NCBI GenBank assembly: GCA_015039465.1 | Contig: MU130382.1 | Location: 478,386-542,385 of the forward strand | Direction: 5' to 3' | Length of the DNA stretch: 64,000 nucleotides | Origin: Phlegmacium glaucopus | Lineage: Eukaryota; Basidiomycota; Agaricomycetes; Agaricales; Cortinariaceae | Shown here: positions 37,584 through 48,917 of the stretch, piece by piece | Position numbering within the stretch: position 1 is the stretch's first letter | Layout of the letters: each line of letters starts with the position of its first letter | Notes under the pieces: model-generated | Database searches by the model: none | Seen by the model: only the letters and a program-made list of their open reading frames with translations | Told to the model about the DNA's origin: nothing | Position numbers and translations under genes: made by a program

Positions 37584-39791
37584 ATGCCTCTATTCGTTCC
37601 CATCCTCCGCTTGCTTATGCTCTTTTTGAACATCTATGACTCGTACAAGACACTGAAGGACCCGCCCTCTTCGGCGCGGAATGGTGGACGTCCCTCTGTT
37701 CGGGCAGTTTCTCAAAGAAAGCGGGACATGAAAGGTTGTCTCGCCGTATGGATTGTTTGGGTAAATCTGAAAGGCACTTTTCGACCTTGGACAACTGGCT
37801 AATGATATGCAAATTCAGTGCTGCTTGGTTATGTATGAACGCTTTTTGGAGAGTATCGTCTGTCTCTTCATCCCTTTCTACGACGAGTTTAAGTCTCTTG
37901 TTCTTCTATTCCTAATCCTCACCCGTGCCAGGGTAAGTAGAACTTTCTTTTCTCAAGTATATTGCAAGTGTATAATGAATTTGAACAGGGAGCGGAACCC
38001 ATTTATCTACACCTTGTACGGCCTCTCATCAAGCCTTATACCAGGACACTTGATTCCACATTAGAGCTTTTGCTCATGATCGGAGACTTCGTATTTGCGC
38101 TCTCTACATATCCGCTCCACCTTGCACTTCGATGGTGGCATAAGCGTTTTGGTGTTCACTATGAGCCTCTCGAAACAGATACGCAAGGAGGTTCTTCGGA
38201 TGATGTGGGTACCTCGGAACTCCCAACATCTTTCCTTGCTTCGTCTTCAGGACCCCAGGCTGAATTGGACGCGAGACAACCGGAAGCTGCGACAGTACAG
38301 CTTCCTCCAAAAGTCGTGTCAGAAACATTACCCATTGATCAACAACAACAATTGTCTAACAGTGCTCGACCATATAATTCTGGACCTCGTTTTCCAAACA
38401 CAACACATAATCGAAACCCAGAGGCCAGTTCCTCAACACACCCCAAGAAGGAAACCAGACGTCAACGCACAGTTCCATCTTCGCAGAAAGATTCAAAAGT
38501 TGCTACAGGTAACAACTCTTCACCGACCAACATGGAGTCTGCACCTTTGCGAGAACGCAGAAGAGGAGAAGCTTCATCTCGCCCTCAGATCTGGTATCCT
38601 CCAAGATCCTCGTACGTCGATGATGGCGAAGACCAAGCGGATCTCACCATCAGGCCATCAGACCCTTCGGTCCCGCTTCGAGGTTCTCAAGAAGTTACCA
38701 TTGCCCACGAACAGCAGCAATTAGATGAATGGAGACAGTATCCTCCGTTCCCGTCTGCTTATCCACCGACGCCCTTAGTAGTTACTTCCAGACTTGCTGC
38801 GGCTTCCATAGTGAGATCATCAACCATATATCCTCCTATCGAAGAAGAAAGACCCCAGCAGGATTTTCCCAAGTCGCTCCTGCCGCCGCGTGAGCCCTTG
38901 AATCCCAGCCCTGCTGGTGACTTGAGCGACCAATCTTTTACTTTCGGGATTCCACCCTACCATCTTACCCACCGGGCGACTACCACGGATGAAGCTGATG
39001 ACAGCATATCCACTGACGACTATGAGGATGAAGATGAATTCAATATGACCCTACGAACGCCTCTTCAACCTCTTGGGTCTGTGAGGTCTCAAACTGTTCC
39101 TAGGCGCCTGGTTTCTTTGGCTTCGGGGTCTTCCGCTGTGCCCAGTCGACTATCTACTCTCACTACAGCTGATGACGGTTCATCTCTACAGTCACGTTCA
39201 TCTTCTGAATCACTCTCACCATCTAAACCGATTCCAACTTCTGTCATTGGCAAAAAGCGCTCATATCCACGTACGAAACCAATCAATATAAAAAATCGGG
39301 TCCGCCAAATTGAGGACAAAAGTTTCGATGAGATTACCGATCTTGACCCATTAGTGGTTGTGCCCAGTGGGTCTCGACGTAGGCCGAGTGCGGCGGAGGA
39401 CCCAAACACCAGTGATACCGTTGATGATCCCGAATTGTCTTTAAATGGTTGTGTTGAAGAAGAAGAACCGGATAAAGAACAAAATACACCTGAGGAAAAG
39501 AGACGTAAAGTCACACGATCATCTCCTCGAACAGTAAATGCCTCACGTCCAAACATTAAACGGTATACTCCGCCACCTCCACAAACACGGAAAGGCAAAC
39601 TACCCCAGGTACCACCAGTCGCTACAAAGAAGCGATCGTCCTCGCGGATGAAGTCAGGATTACGCACTTATTCTGTTGAAGGGACTGATGCTTCAATGGA
39701 TACTTCATCCTCAGCATCCACTAATAACCTAGTCCCGCCGTCAGTGCCTCTCAAGTCCAACACAAGACAGACAAGAAGAAAAATGACGTAG
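37584..39791 (+). CDS. TB2/DP1/HVA22 (REEP/Yop1) family protein, 697 aa, intact copy
   Basis: Exons 37584-37760, 37819-37932, 37989-39791. Residues 1 to about 140 are the TB2/DP1/HVA22 domain: MPLFVPILRLLMLFLNIYDS, KRDMKGCLAVWIVW, MYERFLESIVCLFIPFYDEFK, LVLLFLILTRARGAEPIYLHL, then RPLIKPYTRTLDSTLELL. This is the hairpin membrane region that shapes tubular ER. The remaining 550 residues are a disordered Ser/Pro/Arg-rich tail, longer than in yeast Yop1 but normal for filamentous basidiomycetes. It is the only copy with exon 1 and a promoter; two downstream array copies are broken. The neighbour BUD31 is divergent. Confidence 0.93.
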
Positions 39792-40159
39792 TCGAACCAT
39801 AAACCCCCCACAGCGTTTATTTCTCGTTATCAAAAAACCATGTGTATATCTATCAATTCTGCATCATTGTTCTCAAACGATTAGCTATTAAAAATCTCAC
39901 CCCATTAGACAAAAATTTATTCTTAGTTTCCCGTTCTGTGACTTACGAACATATATACACGTTCTGCGTTCCCAGATTCTTTGTATCTGGACTCAAAATG
40001 GAAAGACTACGTGGATCCCGTGAAACCCCCGTTCTACTGTCATCCAGCTGGCATCGCAAACCTTCGCAGACATGCTTTCAAGATTGACGCCGCCTGTCGC
40101 CGAAGAACAAGAAACACCGCATATTGGGCTTCTCTGTAGAAGTGCTATCTTGGAAAAAC

Positions 40160-40470
40160 ATATTGACAGGATTTTAATGAGTGGATCTTTGTTATTCATC
40201 AGGTTATCCGATGTCATTCAGAGACGGGAAAGAGAGAGGTCCGAGGTGCAAACAACAGAAACTACGTTCAAAGTCCACAATCTCTGCCCTGCTGGAAGGT
40301 CGATCCCACGTTCTGATCACAAAACAGTCGTGGGTCATAACAAGCTCAGGCTGAACGAAATTTTAACTCTGGTGCCAAATGTCGGCCACTACCGTGACAG
40401 ATGTTGAACGTCCAACGTTGACAGTGCTCGCAAGCAGCCGCAGTGATTCTACTGCTCCCGATGTAGTTTA
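40160..40470 (-). pseudogene. Possible protein-kinase remnant
   Basis: On the minus strand each array unit reads a segment resembling a kinase activation loop and APE motif. In unit 2 (about 49723-49962) it is GSVRYLAPEL, in unit 1 GSGRHLAPEL, and in unit 3 GSVRHLVPEL. No catalytic-loop or glycine-rich motif could be found, and stops interrupt the frame. If real, it is a decayed kinase shared by all units. Confidence 0.25.
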
Positions 40471-42375
40471 CTAAACGGGGACCCTATGTATGCATTTTTT
40501 AGAATCTAACATCTCACAAGCTGAATGATGTCAGATGCACGCTTTCCACATTCCCAGCCTACCCCAGCCTACTTCTAGTCTAAACCAGGCCCATCCCTCG
40601 AAACGACATTGTTTTTAGATCAGACGAGATGGTCTCGAAGGTCGCCCAATGACTTCCAGGAAATTATCTACAGAATAATCAAACCTGCGGCGCGAAATTT
40701 CCGAATGTCAGCTTACAGGTTTCTCTCAAGAACCAAGTTCTCATCAGCGTTATCTACGGCGCAGGTCAGTAAGTTCTGTCATGGTCAAGTATATTCCGTT
40801 CTCATGAGATCTGCAAGTGAGCTTCTTTTTTCGGCTCCAAAATTTTTAACTGGAATTCTATAGCTTGAAGGACATGATCTATGGCGCTTCATGTCCCTCC
40901 CATGGCGCCTGAGGTATGGTAGTGAGTATTCGGTACATCATTTCCGTGTATATAAATATTAATCTACACAGTATAGTATGGAAACGGATCCGCTCTGGTG
41001 CCATGACACGCACATTCAAGTTTGGTTCAAGGTGGGATTCATTTTATCAAGTCCTCCGAGGTCCACCGGGTCCTAATGCGTCCAACCACATTGTTCTTCA
41101 AGTTTCTTCTTCAAAAACCAGGTGTGGGGGGTTTCCCCATGCTCGACGAATTAGGTAAACTGTGAACCGGGGATACTAAACTTCCGGTACTTCAACTTAT
41201 ATTCATCTTACTGAGCCTTCTTGCCTCAATTCAGAGCACGGTTTAAAATTACGGATGCCTAGCTTTCGCATGGTGCACTGGCAAAGGATGACCAGCCTGA
41301 GAAATCGATATAGAAGAAATACTTTACGTATCGATCTGCAGTCTGGAATAATCTTAGCCGATATTCATGGGTATGTAAGTATTAAATGGTGGGCATCCAT
41401 CGCTGTTCAACTCTGACAAATGACATATTCGAGACGGCTCGGCGGAATTTTAAAGGTTTTCTTATTTAGCTATTACTCAAGGGCTTATCGAGGCTGGATA
41501 TCATAGATATCAAACGGTTAACCGCTGGTGGGTATCATCATTCATGTGGCGGCCATCACAGGAAATGATTATTTCAAGTTCCACTGATAAATTCAATACT
41601 TTCTCTGCTTCCTACGTTTTTTTGGATCTAGAATTGCGGCGCCTCGATCCGAATGTTGAAAGTTAGCTTAGCAAAACTCCACATGCTTCACAATTTTAAC
41701 TTTGACCTTCATGTCAACTGACAGTGCGCCTGATATATTAATGTCAGGAATAACATCACTTGACTATTATTCTTCCATGATCTGATTTCGGTGGGGGAGT
41801 GGCAATCCGAAGCACACGTCGCCTCTTCCTCAACCTCCAACGCCCCAGGGCGGCGAGAAATTGAAAACTTCACTTTTAAATCGACATCGACGTGATTCTG
41901 CCAGTATAATTGTGGACTACAGTTTCTATCTTATCTTTGAAGAAGGTTCAATAGAAAGAAGCGTTACAGAATTTTAGACTACGTACCGGCGGTCGGTCGT
42001 GAGTGGCCAGTTGGTTGGCACTCATCCTCTCCCCTAACACCTTTTTTTAATTCAGAGAACGCAGATTCCTTTAGCAGCCTAGTTGAATAGGAGGCTCGCC
42101 AGTGCGCAGACTTTATATGGGTGACCCTTTCATGATGGACGAGATCGTCACGTACTTAAACTATGGCTGGCCAAAATTCGCCAATTTCGGTTTCATAACC
42201 TACGATATCCGATATGTTACCGCGTCGAGATGGCTTTAATTGTTTCCAATTGATAGGTGAGCGAACACCACTCAGTACTCACCTATCATCGATCATCACA
42301 ACAGGAGTCGTGCACGATGATACTAAAGTCAAATTGAATTCAACTTATATTGAAACAACACTCCTCGGAGCACAT

Positions 42376-42603
42376 CACTGTGATAACGGCCCAGGTTGAA
42401 ACCGAACCTATAATACTAATAGGAATAGGATGGATTTTAACTTTCAACGTACCCTAGGTTGTATCTAAGATGAGTTGCACCAACCTGCAAACATCTTAAA
42501 TTCAACCAAGCACGATTGAAAACTCAACCTGCTCTGCGCTGGATATCATTCTATGGCAGGTTGGATGACAGGTTGAAATTCAACTCGCGCCGCAACCGCA
42601 GTG
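42376..42603. mobile_element. 228-bp insertion with CACTG termini
   Basis: Begins CACTGTGATAACGG and ends CCGCAGTG, with ACAT on both sides (42372-42375 and 42604-42607). Unit 2 has the empty site with a single ACAT (near 51975). It is rich in CAACCTG/CAGGTTG words. It is too small to encode a transposase. Termini recall CACTA-type elements, though these usually make 3-bp duplications. Confidence 0.75.
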
Positions 42604-42619
42604 ACATCTTCCACCATCT

Positions 42620-43077
42620 ACTCGGAAGATATCGAAGTTTTGATCTTGAACCACGCGTTGTGGGCCCTCCTTCAAATTGTCCATCATGTAGAAGCACCCG
42701 TGTATGATGTACGACGTGAGAGAAAACTGCGGCATTCATCCTTCTCCGCTGCACAGACCTAGTTTTCCGGTGGTGTCGTCATTCAGGAGGAATCCATTGG
42801 TGACCGGCCGGCCTACACTTGGGTTGCCATCTTAATCCCCTTGCCAGTGTGCATTGCAGACATGACACAATCCCTGCTAGGTTTTCATCTAATCCTCGTA
42901 AACCTATACAATGAAATGATTAAGTTTGCCATTTCGTGTCTATGGATCATAATGGACAATTGGATGACTCGCTCTGCCGTTTTCCTCCAAAGAAGCTTAC
43001 CTTCGTCTATCACATACGACGTCCTCTGTATTTGGGGATCTATATATCAGGATCTCCTATTATGGCAAATGTGAGCC
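42620..43077 (+). pseudogene. Broken open frame shared by units 1 and 2
   Basis: Units 1 and 2 (51978-52495) share a long frame with segments LWALLQIVHHVEAP, WVAILIPLPVCIADM and CLWIIMDNWMTR. Unit 1 has a TAG where unit 2 has TGG (near 42770). Unit 2 instead has a 14-bp tandem duplication of TAATCCCCTTGCCA near 52201-52226 that breaks the frame. Each copy is therefore damaged at a different place. No family recognised. Confidence 0.5.
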
Positions 43078-44356
43078 ACTTCACGTGTATATTCTAATAG
43101 AGTATTCGTTGAATATTCGAGTACATACAGCTCTTATCAACGACAAGATCCGTCCAAACTTAATATGAAACGAGGAGGACCTGAGTTTTAACCGCACAGT
43201 GCGTCTACTCAGATTTTGGCAGTATGGCTGCCACGCGGCACATCGGCCATCAATCTGACCTTTTTTGGAAGTAATCTTTTTACGCAGTTTTTCCCCAAAA
43301 GAATTTAGAGGCGGACCAAAAAGTAAGAGATTTAAATCTCAAAGCATATAAAAATATAAATGATCAAGTGACTGCGTCAGACTTGTTTGCAACTATACGA
43401 TAACTGCCATATTCGAAACCCCACTTCTCAAAAATGTTGGTCAGTTTGCGACCCTGATTATTCACGTGCGTTATTTCATAGGATAACCTCAAAAAATCCC
43501 CATTTAACCAAGGTTGCAAGGCAACGTGTTGGCAACAACGTCGGAAATGAAGGGTTTAGCGCCCGTGCCCTGCAGTTACTATAAGATCTATTTGGGTTAA
43601 TGTTAACATTCAAATTCAAAGCTCCTGAAGTTTATGGTAGGGGTTATAAAGTCAAGACATTCCCTGAAAATACTGCCCGGCATTTCATCTAATGGTTTTT
43701 CACGATCAGGTGAAAAGTTGGAAACCCCTTTGGTTTCCGCGCACGCTGGGGCATAATATCCTCAAGGACACTTACAAACAAACCGGCGCCTTGATGATTC
43801 CGACAATATAGGTCCGTCTAAAATCAGAAGTCGACAATCAGAAGTCGACAATCCTAAGCCCCAATCTAATTAGTACGCTTCCAGGAAGATCTAGTAGGAC
43901 GCAGAGAGTAGTATGAGTTCCACGCCTTTGGGAACGACTCCGCAATCGACTCGGAGGCTTCTCTGAGTCGTGGTGTATGATCCTGTATGAGTTACATATA
44001 TTGATAATATATATCAACGAATCAGAAGGAACTTGAATTACTGTAAATGTGCCTGAGTTTGACAGAATTTTGATGGAATCCACTTTGTTTACTGTAACAC
44101 AGTACACAGATTGGCGCGGCCGATCCCCGGTTCCTGATGAACCATATTCGGCTGTTGTAGGTCACTTCTGGGTCCAGAGTTGACGGAGTAGCAGAATAAT
44201 GCTTCAACAAATTACTATGCGACTTTCGAAACGCCTTGAGGCAACTTACGATCCCTTGATATTCAGACTAGGTTCATTTCGGAAAGCCGCTGGACGCGTC
44301 TTAAAAGCAGATGGCTTTTGATACGTTCCTTTCCAACCCCCCTTGCTATAAATCCG

Positions 44357-45172
44357 ATGTCTCCAACCAAAAGTCCTAAGATCACACCTTCAGACTCTAG
44401 CAAGCCAATGAAGACGAGTCGAAGAGTCTCTGGGCCAAAGAAAGTCAAGCAAAGGAAAGTTCCTAGGTTGCTGATTGAGTCTGGTGTAGAGGTAAGCAAC
44501 CTCTCTCTTGCATATATACTTTGCTTACCTGTCGCATAGATGTTGCATAACGGAGTCAGGTTGGCCGAGTTTACTAACGGCTACGACGGGACAGAGTGAG
44601 TCGAGTTTCCCGGACCTACCCATAGATGCTCAAGGCTAGCGGTTTAACCTAGTAATTGCCCTTCCCCCGCGTCCGAATCAAATGCGCCATCTGGTTCGCA
44701 TGTAAACGACGCCATTGATCCAGCCCAGGACTCGGCGTCGTATGTTATGCCCGTCCCGCCCTCAAGCGATATTCTTCACTCCCAAATTCCGGTCCCTATT
44801 TCTGGGTATACTAACAACGCGACTCAAGATGCATATTATGGGACTGGGCCTTCCTACCCTTCGACTGCCAGTTTTCCCCAGCATTGTCCCTTTTTCCGAA
44901 GGGAAGATTTTAACTCTGGTCAAGGGGCTTCGGATAATAGTATGGCAAACAATCCATGGCAGTCACAGGGATATGTAACCAACAATGACTTCCCCTCTAT
45001 CAACCCTCACCGACCCGCATTTTATGACCCCCGCTCAATCCCTCAGTCATACGCGCCAATGACATTCCCACCTAATATTGACGTGGACTATTTCACCATG
45101 ATGTCAAATGATGGGACCTTTGGATCCCCAAACGACGACGTCACATACGACCCTTATCAGAATCTTGGCTGA
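44357..45172 (+). CDS. Unrecognised 236-aa protein, array unit 1
   Basis: Exons 44357-44491, 44540-44595, 44653-45172. Starts MSPTKSPKITPSD, followed by a basic region (RRVSGPKKVKQRKVPR), then NGVRLAEFTNGYDG and a Pro/Ser/Asn/Tyr-rich tail ending DPYQNLG. The basic patch and disordered tail would fit a nuclear protein, but no DNA-binding domain is recognised. It is intact here and in unit 2 (53619-54443). Indels between copies keep the frame, which supports a real coding gene. Confidence 0.6.
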
Positions 45173-46245
45173 TGATAGTCTCTCCTAGGATATCGTATCT
45201 ACTGTACATGTTAAACTTCAGTCACATGCCTTTGCTTTACTATGCTCATCTTGTCCTTCAAGTTGTTTTGCCTATTTATCTTGCCTGGTAACTTAATTCG
45301 TCATATGATTCTACAGGCTGTGTATGACTAGCACCTACGTTACGTCCTGCAGGCAGGCCTGCCCCTCGAATAATATTTTGATCATTCCGTTGGTTTTCCG
45401 AGGTTTTCCGCTTGGCAAGGAATAATTATGTAATAAATGCAAAACAAACTTCCTTAGCGCAAATACAACCACTCTCAGCTGACTGGGTGACTTTCCATAA
45501 GGCTAACTTGATTTCTTCAAATCTAAACCTTAATTTCGGAGTTCAAAAGTGTACCTGGCAACGAATATTTAGCGGTTTTCTAAACCACAACGACCTGACA
45601 TAAAACAAATAAATTATTTAACTTGAATCCAGATTTGGTTATCATCAGATAGGTGTGATGGTTATCTACATCGTTCCAGTACTATGGATGAAGAAATGGC
45701 CACTTTCTGTTCATGCAGGAGACTGAGGAGTGCGAGGCTGAAGAATTCAATGCTCACCTGGCTGCAGCACTTATCACATGAGCGGATGTGGGCCGATTTC
45801 TGCACAATGAACAGCAAAATCCAACACAAAATTACCTCTGCTGTCCCCAGCTCTTGCGAAAGGCACGGGCCTGAGCCTTCAGGGTCCAGGGTACAGTCGA
45901 GCTGGCTGCATGGAACAGCGCTGGTAATGGGGGAGAGGTGCTCTTGTCGGCGCGGGAGGGACAAAAAGCACAAAAACGGCAACGGGACGGGACCCGAAGA
46001 GCCTTATTTGGGCGTTGATGGATTCAAGAATCTGGAGGAGGGGTCGATACCCTCTCTCCAAATTTAAGGTTTAGAAAGCTCTTGAAAAACGCCACCTGAC
46101 AGGTCTAGTACCAGATTAGGACGGTATCCATACGGCACTTCGGCACAGGACCCTACCTGTCAATAGTTTAGAGTTAGAAATTCAAGTTAGCCTTATGGAA
46201 AGTCACCCACTCCTCCCTTAAATTTGTAAAACTCTGATTCTAACG
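45173..46245. other. Spacer between the 236-aa gene and MWFE, with one insertion
   Basis: Matches 54444-54765 of unit 2 except for the 724-bp element. No other gene is supported. Confidence 0.5.
45485..46208. mobile_element. 724-bp non-autonomous TIR transposon
   Basis: Perfect 27-bp terminal inverted repeats (start GGGTGACTTTCCATAAGG; arms 45485-45511 and 46182-46208) and a 3-bp target duplication ACT at 45482-45484 and 46209-46211. Unit 2 shows the empty site with a single ACT near 54729 (GCTGACTTCTCCC). The interior has only short open frames. A GGG-start terminus with 3-bp duplication is compatible with the PIF/Harbinger group, but classification needs homology. Confidence 0.92.
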
Positions 46246-46666
46246 ATGCCAGTGCCTTGGGAAGCTCTCATTCCCTTCGGTATTCGATTATATATAACGT
46301 TATAATTCAAATTATCGGTTAATTGAGGTTTCAACAGGTCTTCTCACTGTTATGTTTGGTGCTGCTGGTACCCTTGTCAACATCACAACGAGAGCTCAGA
46401 ACCTAGGAAAGGTACACTCTCCGCATCTTTAAGAGTCACACGCCTTACCACGTGGGACTAGCCTGCTCGATACTCAATAGATAACTGGGATACCATGATG
46501 ATGAAGCGGGACAAACAGTTGACAGGACATCCCAGGGGCCAGTCAGTGCGTAATTATACACGGCACAATGTCGTGTACTTTGATTAATCGATCATTTCAG
46601 GCTAATCCAATTGCTCCACCTTCTTTTGCAACGAATAGCGTGTGGTACACACAACGTGCTTTGTAA
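46246..46666 (+). CDS. NDUFA1: NADH:ubiquinone oxidoreductase MWFE subunit (NDUFA1), 85 aa, intact copy
   Basis: Exons 46246-46279, 46338-46411, 46462-46545, 46601-46666. The protein begins MPVPWEALIPFG, has one membrane span (GLLTVMFGAAGTLVN), then RAQNLGKPARYSIDNWDTMMMKRDKQLTG and ends WYTQRAL. This is the fungal form of the complex I accessory subunit NDUFA1/MWFE, needed for membrane-arm assembly; size fits (about 70-90 aa). The acceptor for exon 3 is the AG before CCTGCTCGATAC, fixed by homology. Unit 2 carries a damaged copy, so this may be the only working gene in the window. Confidence 0.92.
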
Positions 46667-47067
46667 TATTTCAATGCAATAGATTCTATCCTTTCCTCTT
46701 GACCCTGGCGCTACAACTCGGGTTTTGGCTCGCTTTTTCCTGAACTTCCAGCCCGCACACTTCTTTTTTCCCAATCTTTCCTCTCTTGGTTCTCCCAAAA
46801 GTAAGGAGACGGTGACAGTTTTTGCAACGTGTTTTATGACACTCTCAGGTAAATATCGATCTGTTGACAGGTCACCCTTGGCTGATTTGTTCGTCTCAGA
46901 GGATCCTCGAGAACGTAAAAGTCAGATTTCAATACATTCAAGATAATAGGTGGAACTCGTGCAGAGGCTTTCCATTACCCGTCGTCGTCGTCCTGATCTT
47001 AAACGAAAATCTGATCTTGGCCGAATTTCGTGCATAAAAAACTATCTATGGTGTTAAAATCGACCAG
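46667..47067 (+). other. Region downstream of NDUFA1 up to the array junction
   Basis: An open stretch at about 46725-46946 (residues SKETVTVFATCFMTLSGKY) is conserved with 55214-55459, with a 3-nt indel between copies and the same stop. It lacks a good ATG in unit 1, so I leave it as unassigned. The region ends at the junction AAAATCGACCAG/TGCTG. Confidence 0.4.
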
Positions 47068-48917
47068 TGCTGTTTAACTATGTATGGGCGCTTTTTGGAG
47101 AGTATCACCTGGCTCTTCATTCCTCTCTATGACGAGCTAAACTTAAAGTCTCTTGTTCTTCTATTCCTAATCCTCACTCGTGCCCGGGTAAGTAGAACTT
47201 TCTTTTCTCAAGTATATTGCACATGTATAATGATGTACGGCCTCTCATCAAGCCTTATACCAGGACACTTGATCCCACGTTAGAGCTCTTGCTCATGATC
47301 GGAGACTTCCTTTTGAACTCTACATATCCACTCCACCTTGCGCTTCGATGGTGGCATAAGCAGTTTGGTGTTCACTATGAGCCTCTCGAAACAGAGCTGG
47401 ATACGCAAGGAGGTTGGTTCTTCGGATGATGTCGGTCCCAACATCTTTCCTTGCTTCGTCTTCAGAACCCCAGGCTGAATTGGACGCGAAACAACCGGAA
47501 ACTGCGACAGTACAGTCTCCTCCAAAGGTCGTGTCAGAAACCTTAGCTGTTGATCAACAACAATTGTCTAACAGTCCTCGATCATATAATTCGCGACCTC
47601 GTTTTTCAACCACAACACATGATCGAAATCCAGAGGCCAGTTCCTCAACACACCCCAAGAAGGAAACCAGACGTCAACGCACAGTTCCATCTTCGCAGAA
47701 AGATTCAAAAGTTGCCACGGTAACAACTCGCTGACCAACATGGAGTCTACACACTCGCGAGAACGCAGAAGAGGAGAAGCTTCATTTCGCCCCCAGATCT
47801 GGTATCCTCCAAGATCCTCGTACGTCTATGATGGCGAAGACCAAGCGGATCTCACCAAGCCATCAGACCCCTCAGTCCCGCTTCGAGGTTCTCAAGAAGT
47901 CACCAGCAGCAATTAGATGAATGGAGACAGTATCCTCCGTTCCCATCTACTTATCCTCCGACGCCCTTAGTTACTTCCAGACTTGCTGCGGCTTCCATAG
48001 TGAGATCGTCCACTACGGTTGGCGCCTGGGTGTCGGCCATATATCCTCCTATCGAAGAAGAAAGATCCCAGCAGGATTTTCCAAAGTCGCTCCTGCCGCC
48101 GCGTGAGCCCTTGAATTCCAGCCATGCTGGTGACTTAAGTGACCAATCTTTTACTCTCGGGATTCCACCCTATGAGGACGAAGATGAATTTAATATGACC
48201 CCTACGAACGCCTCTTCAACCTCTTGGGTCTCTGAGGTCTCAAACTGTTCCTAGGTGCCTGGTTTCTTTGGCTTCGGAGTCTTCCGCTGTGCCCACTCGG
48301 CTATCCACACTAACTACAGCTGATGACGGTTCATCTCTACATTCATCTTCTGAATCACTCTCACCATCTAAATCGATTCCAACTTCTATCATTGGCAAAA
48401 ATGCGCTCATATCCACGTACGAAACCAATCAATATAAAAAATCGGGTCCGCCAAATTGAAGACACAAGTTCCGATGAGATTACCAATCTTGACCCATTAG
48501 TGCCGAGTGGGTCTCGACGTAGGCCGAGTGCGGCGGAGGACCTCCAGTGATACCGTTGATGATCCCGAATTGTCTTTAAATGGTTCTGTTGAAGAAGAAC
48601 CGGATAACGAACAAAATACACCTGAAGAGAAGAGACGTAAAGTCACATGATCATCTCCTCGAACACTAAATGCCTCACGTCCAAACAATAAACGGTATAC
48701 TCCCCTACCCCCGCAAACACGGAAAGGTAAACTCCCCCGGTACCAGTCGGTACAAAGGAGAGATCGTCCTCACGGCTGAAGTCAGGATCACGCACTTATT
48801 CTGTTGAAAGGACTGATACTTCAATGGATACCTCATCCTCAGCAACCACTAATAACCTAGTCCCACCGTCAGTGCCTCTCTCAAGTCCGATACAAGACAG
48901 ACAAGAAGAAAAATGAC
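47068..48917 (+). pseudogene. DP1-family pseudogene, unit 2
   Basis: Lacks exon 1. Exon 2 is open, but a deletion of about 36 nt after TATAATGA removes the intron 2 acceptor and the GAEPIYLHL codons. Several single-base changes then shift the frame in the tail (for example near 47420, 47740 and 48190). It still follows the intact gene closely through the final ATGACGTAG. Confidence 0.9.

Larger units (their letters stand above)
39792..44356. other. Decayed block of array unit 1
   Basis: About 4.5 kb with no intact gene. Exon-like pieces occur on the plus strand: about 39970-40140 (residues PDSLYLDSKWKDYV), 40866-40918 and 41005-41160, each flanked by plausible splice sites. Frames do not survive in the other units. 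The block aligns with 48918-53618 and with 57516-57806 plus 60869 onward. Confidence 0.5.
37819..47067. repeat. Tandem array unit 1 (9.25 kb)
   Basis: Runs from the start of DP1 exon 2 to the junction at 47067/47068, where sequence ending AAAATCGACCAG is joined to the DP1 exon 2 start (TGCTG). The same content recurs in unit 2 (47068-55599) and unit 3 (55600 onward). Unit 1 is about 0.7 kb longer mainly because of the 724-bp element at 45485. Confidence 0.93.

Noticed and set aside
39089..39667. 192-codon minus-strand open frame
   Set aside because: It lies antisense to the low-complexity DP1 exon 3 and reappears in the pseudogene copies only because of Ser/Pro codon bias.
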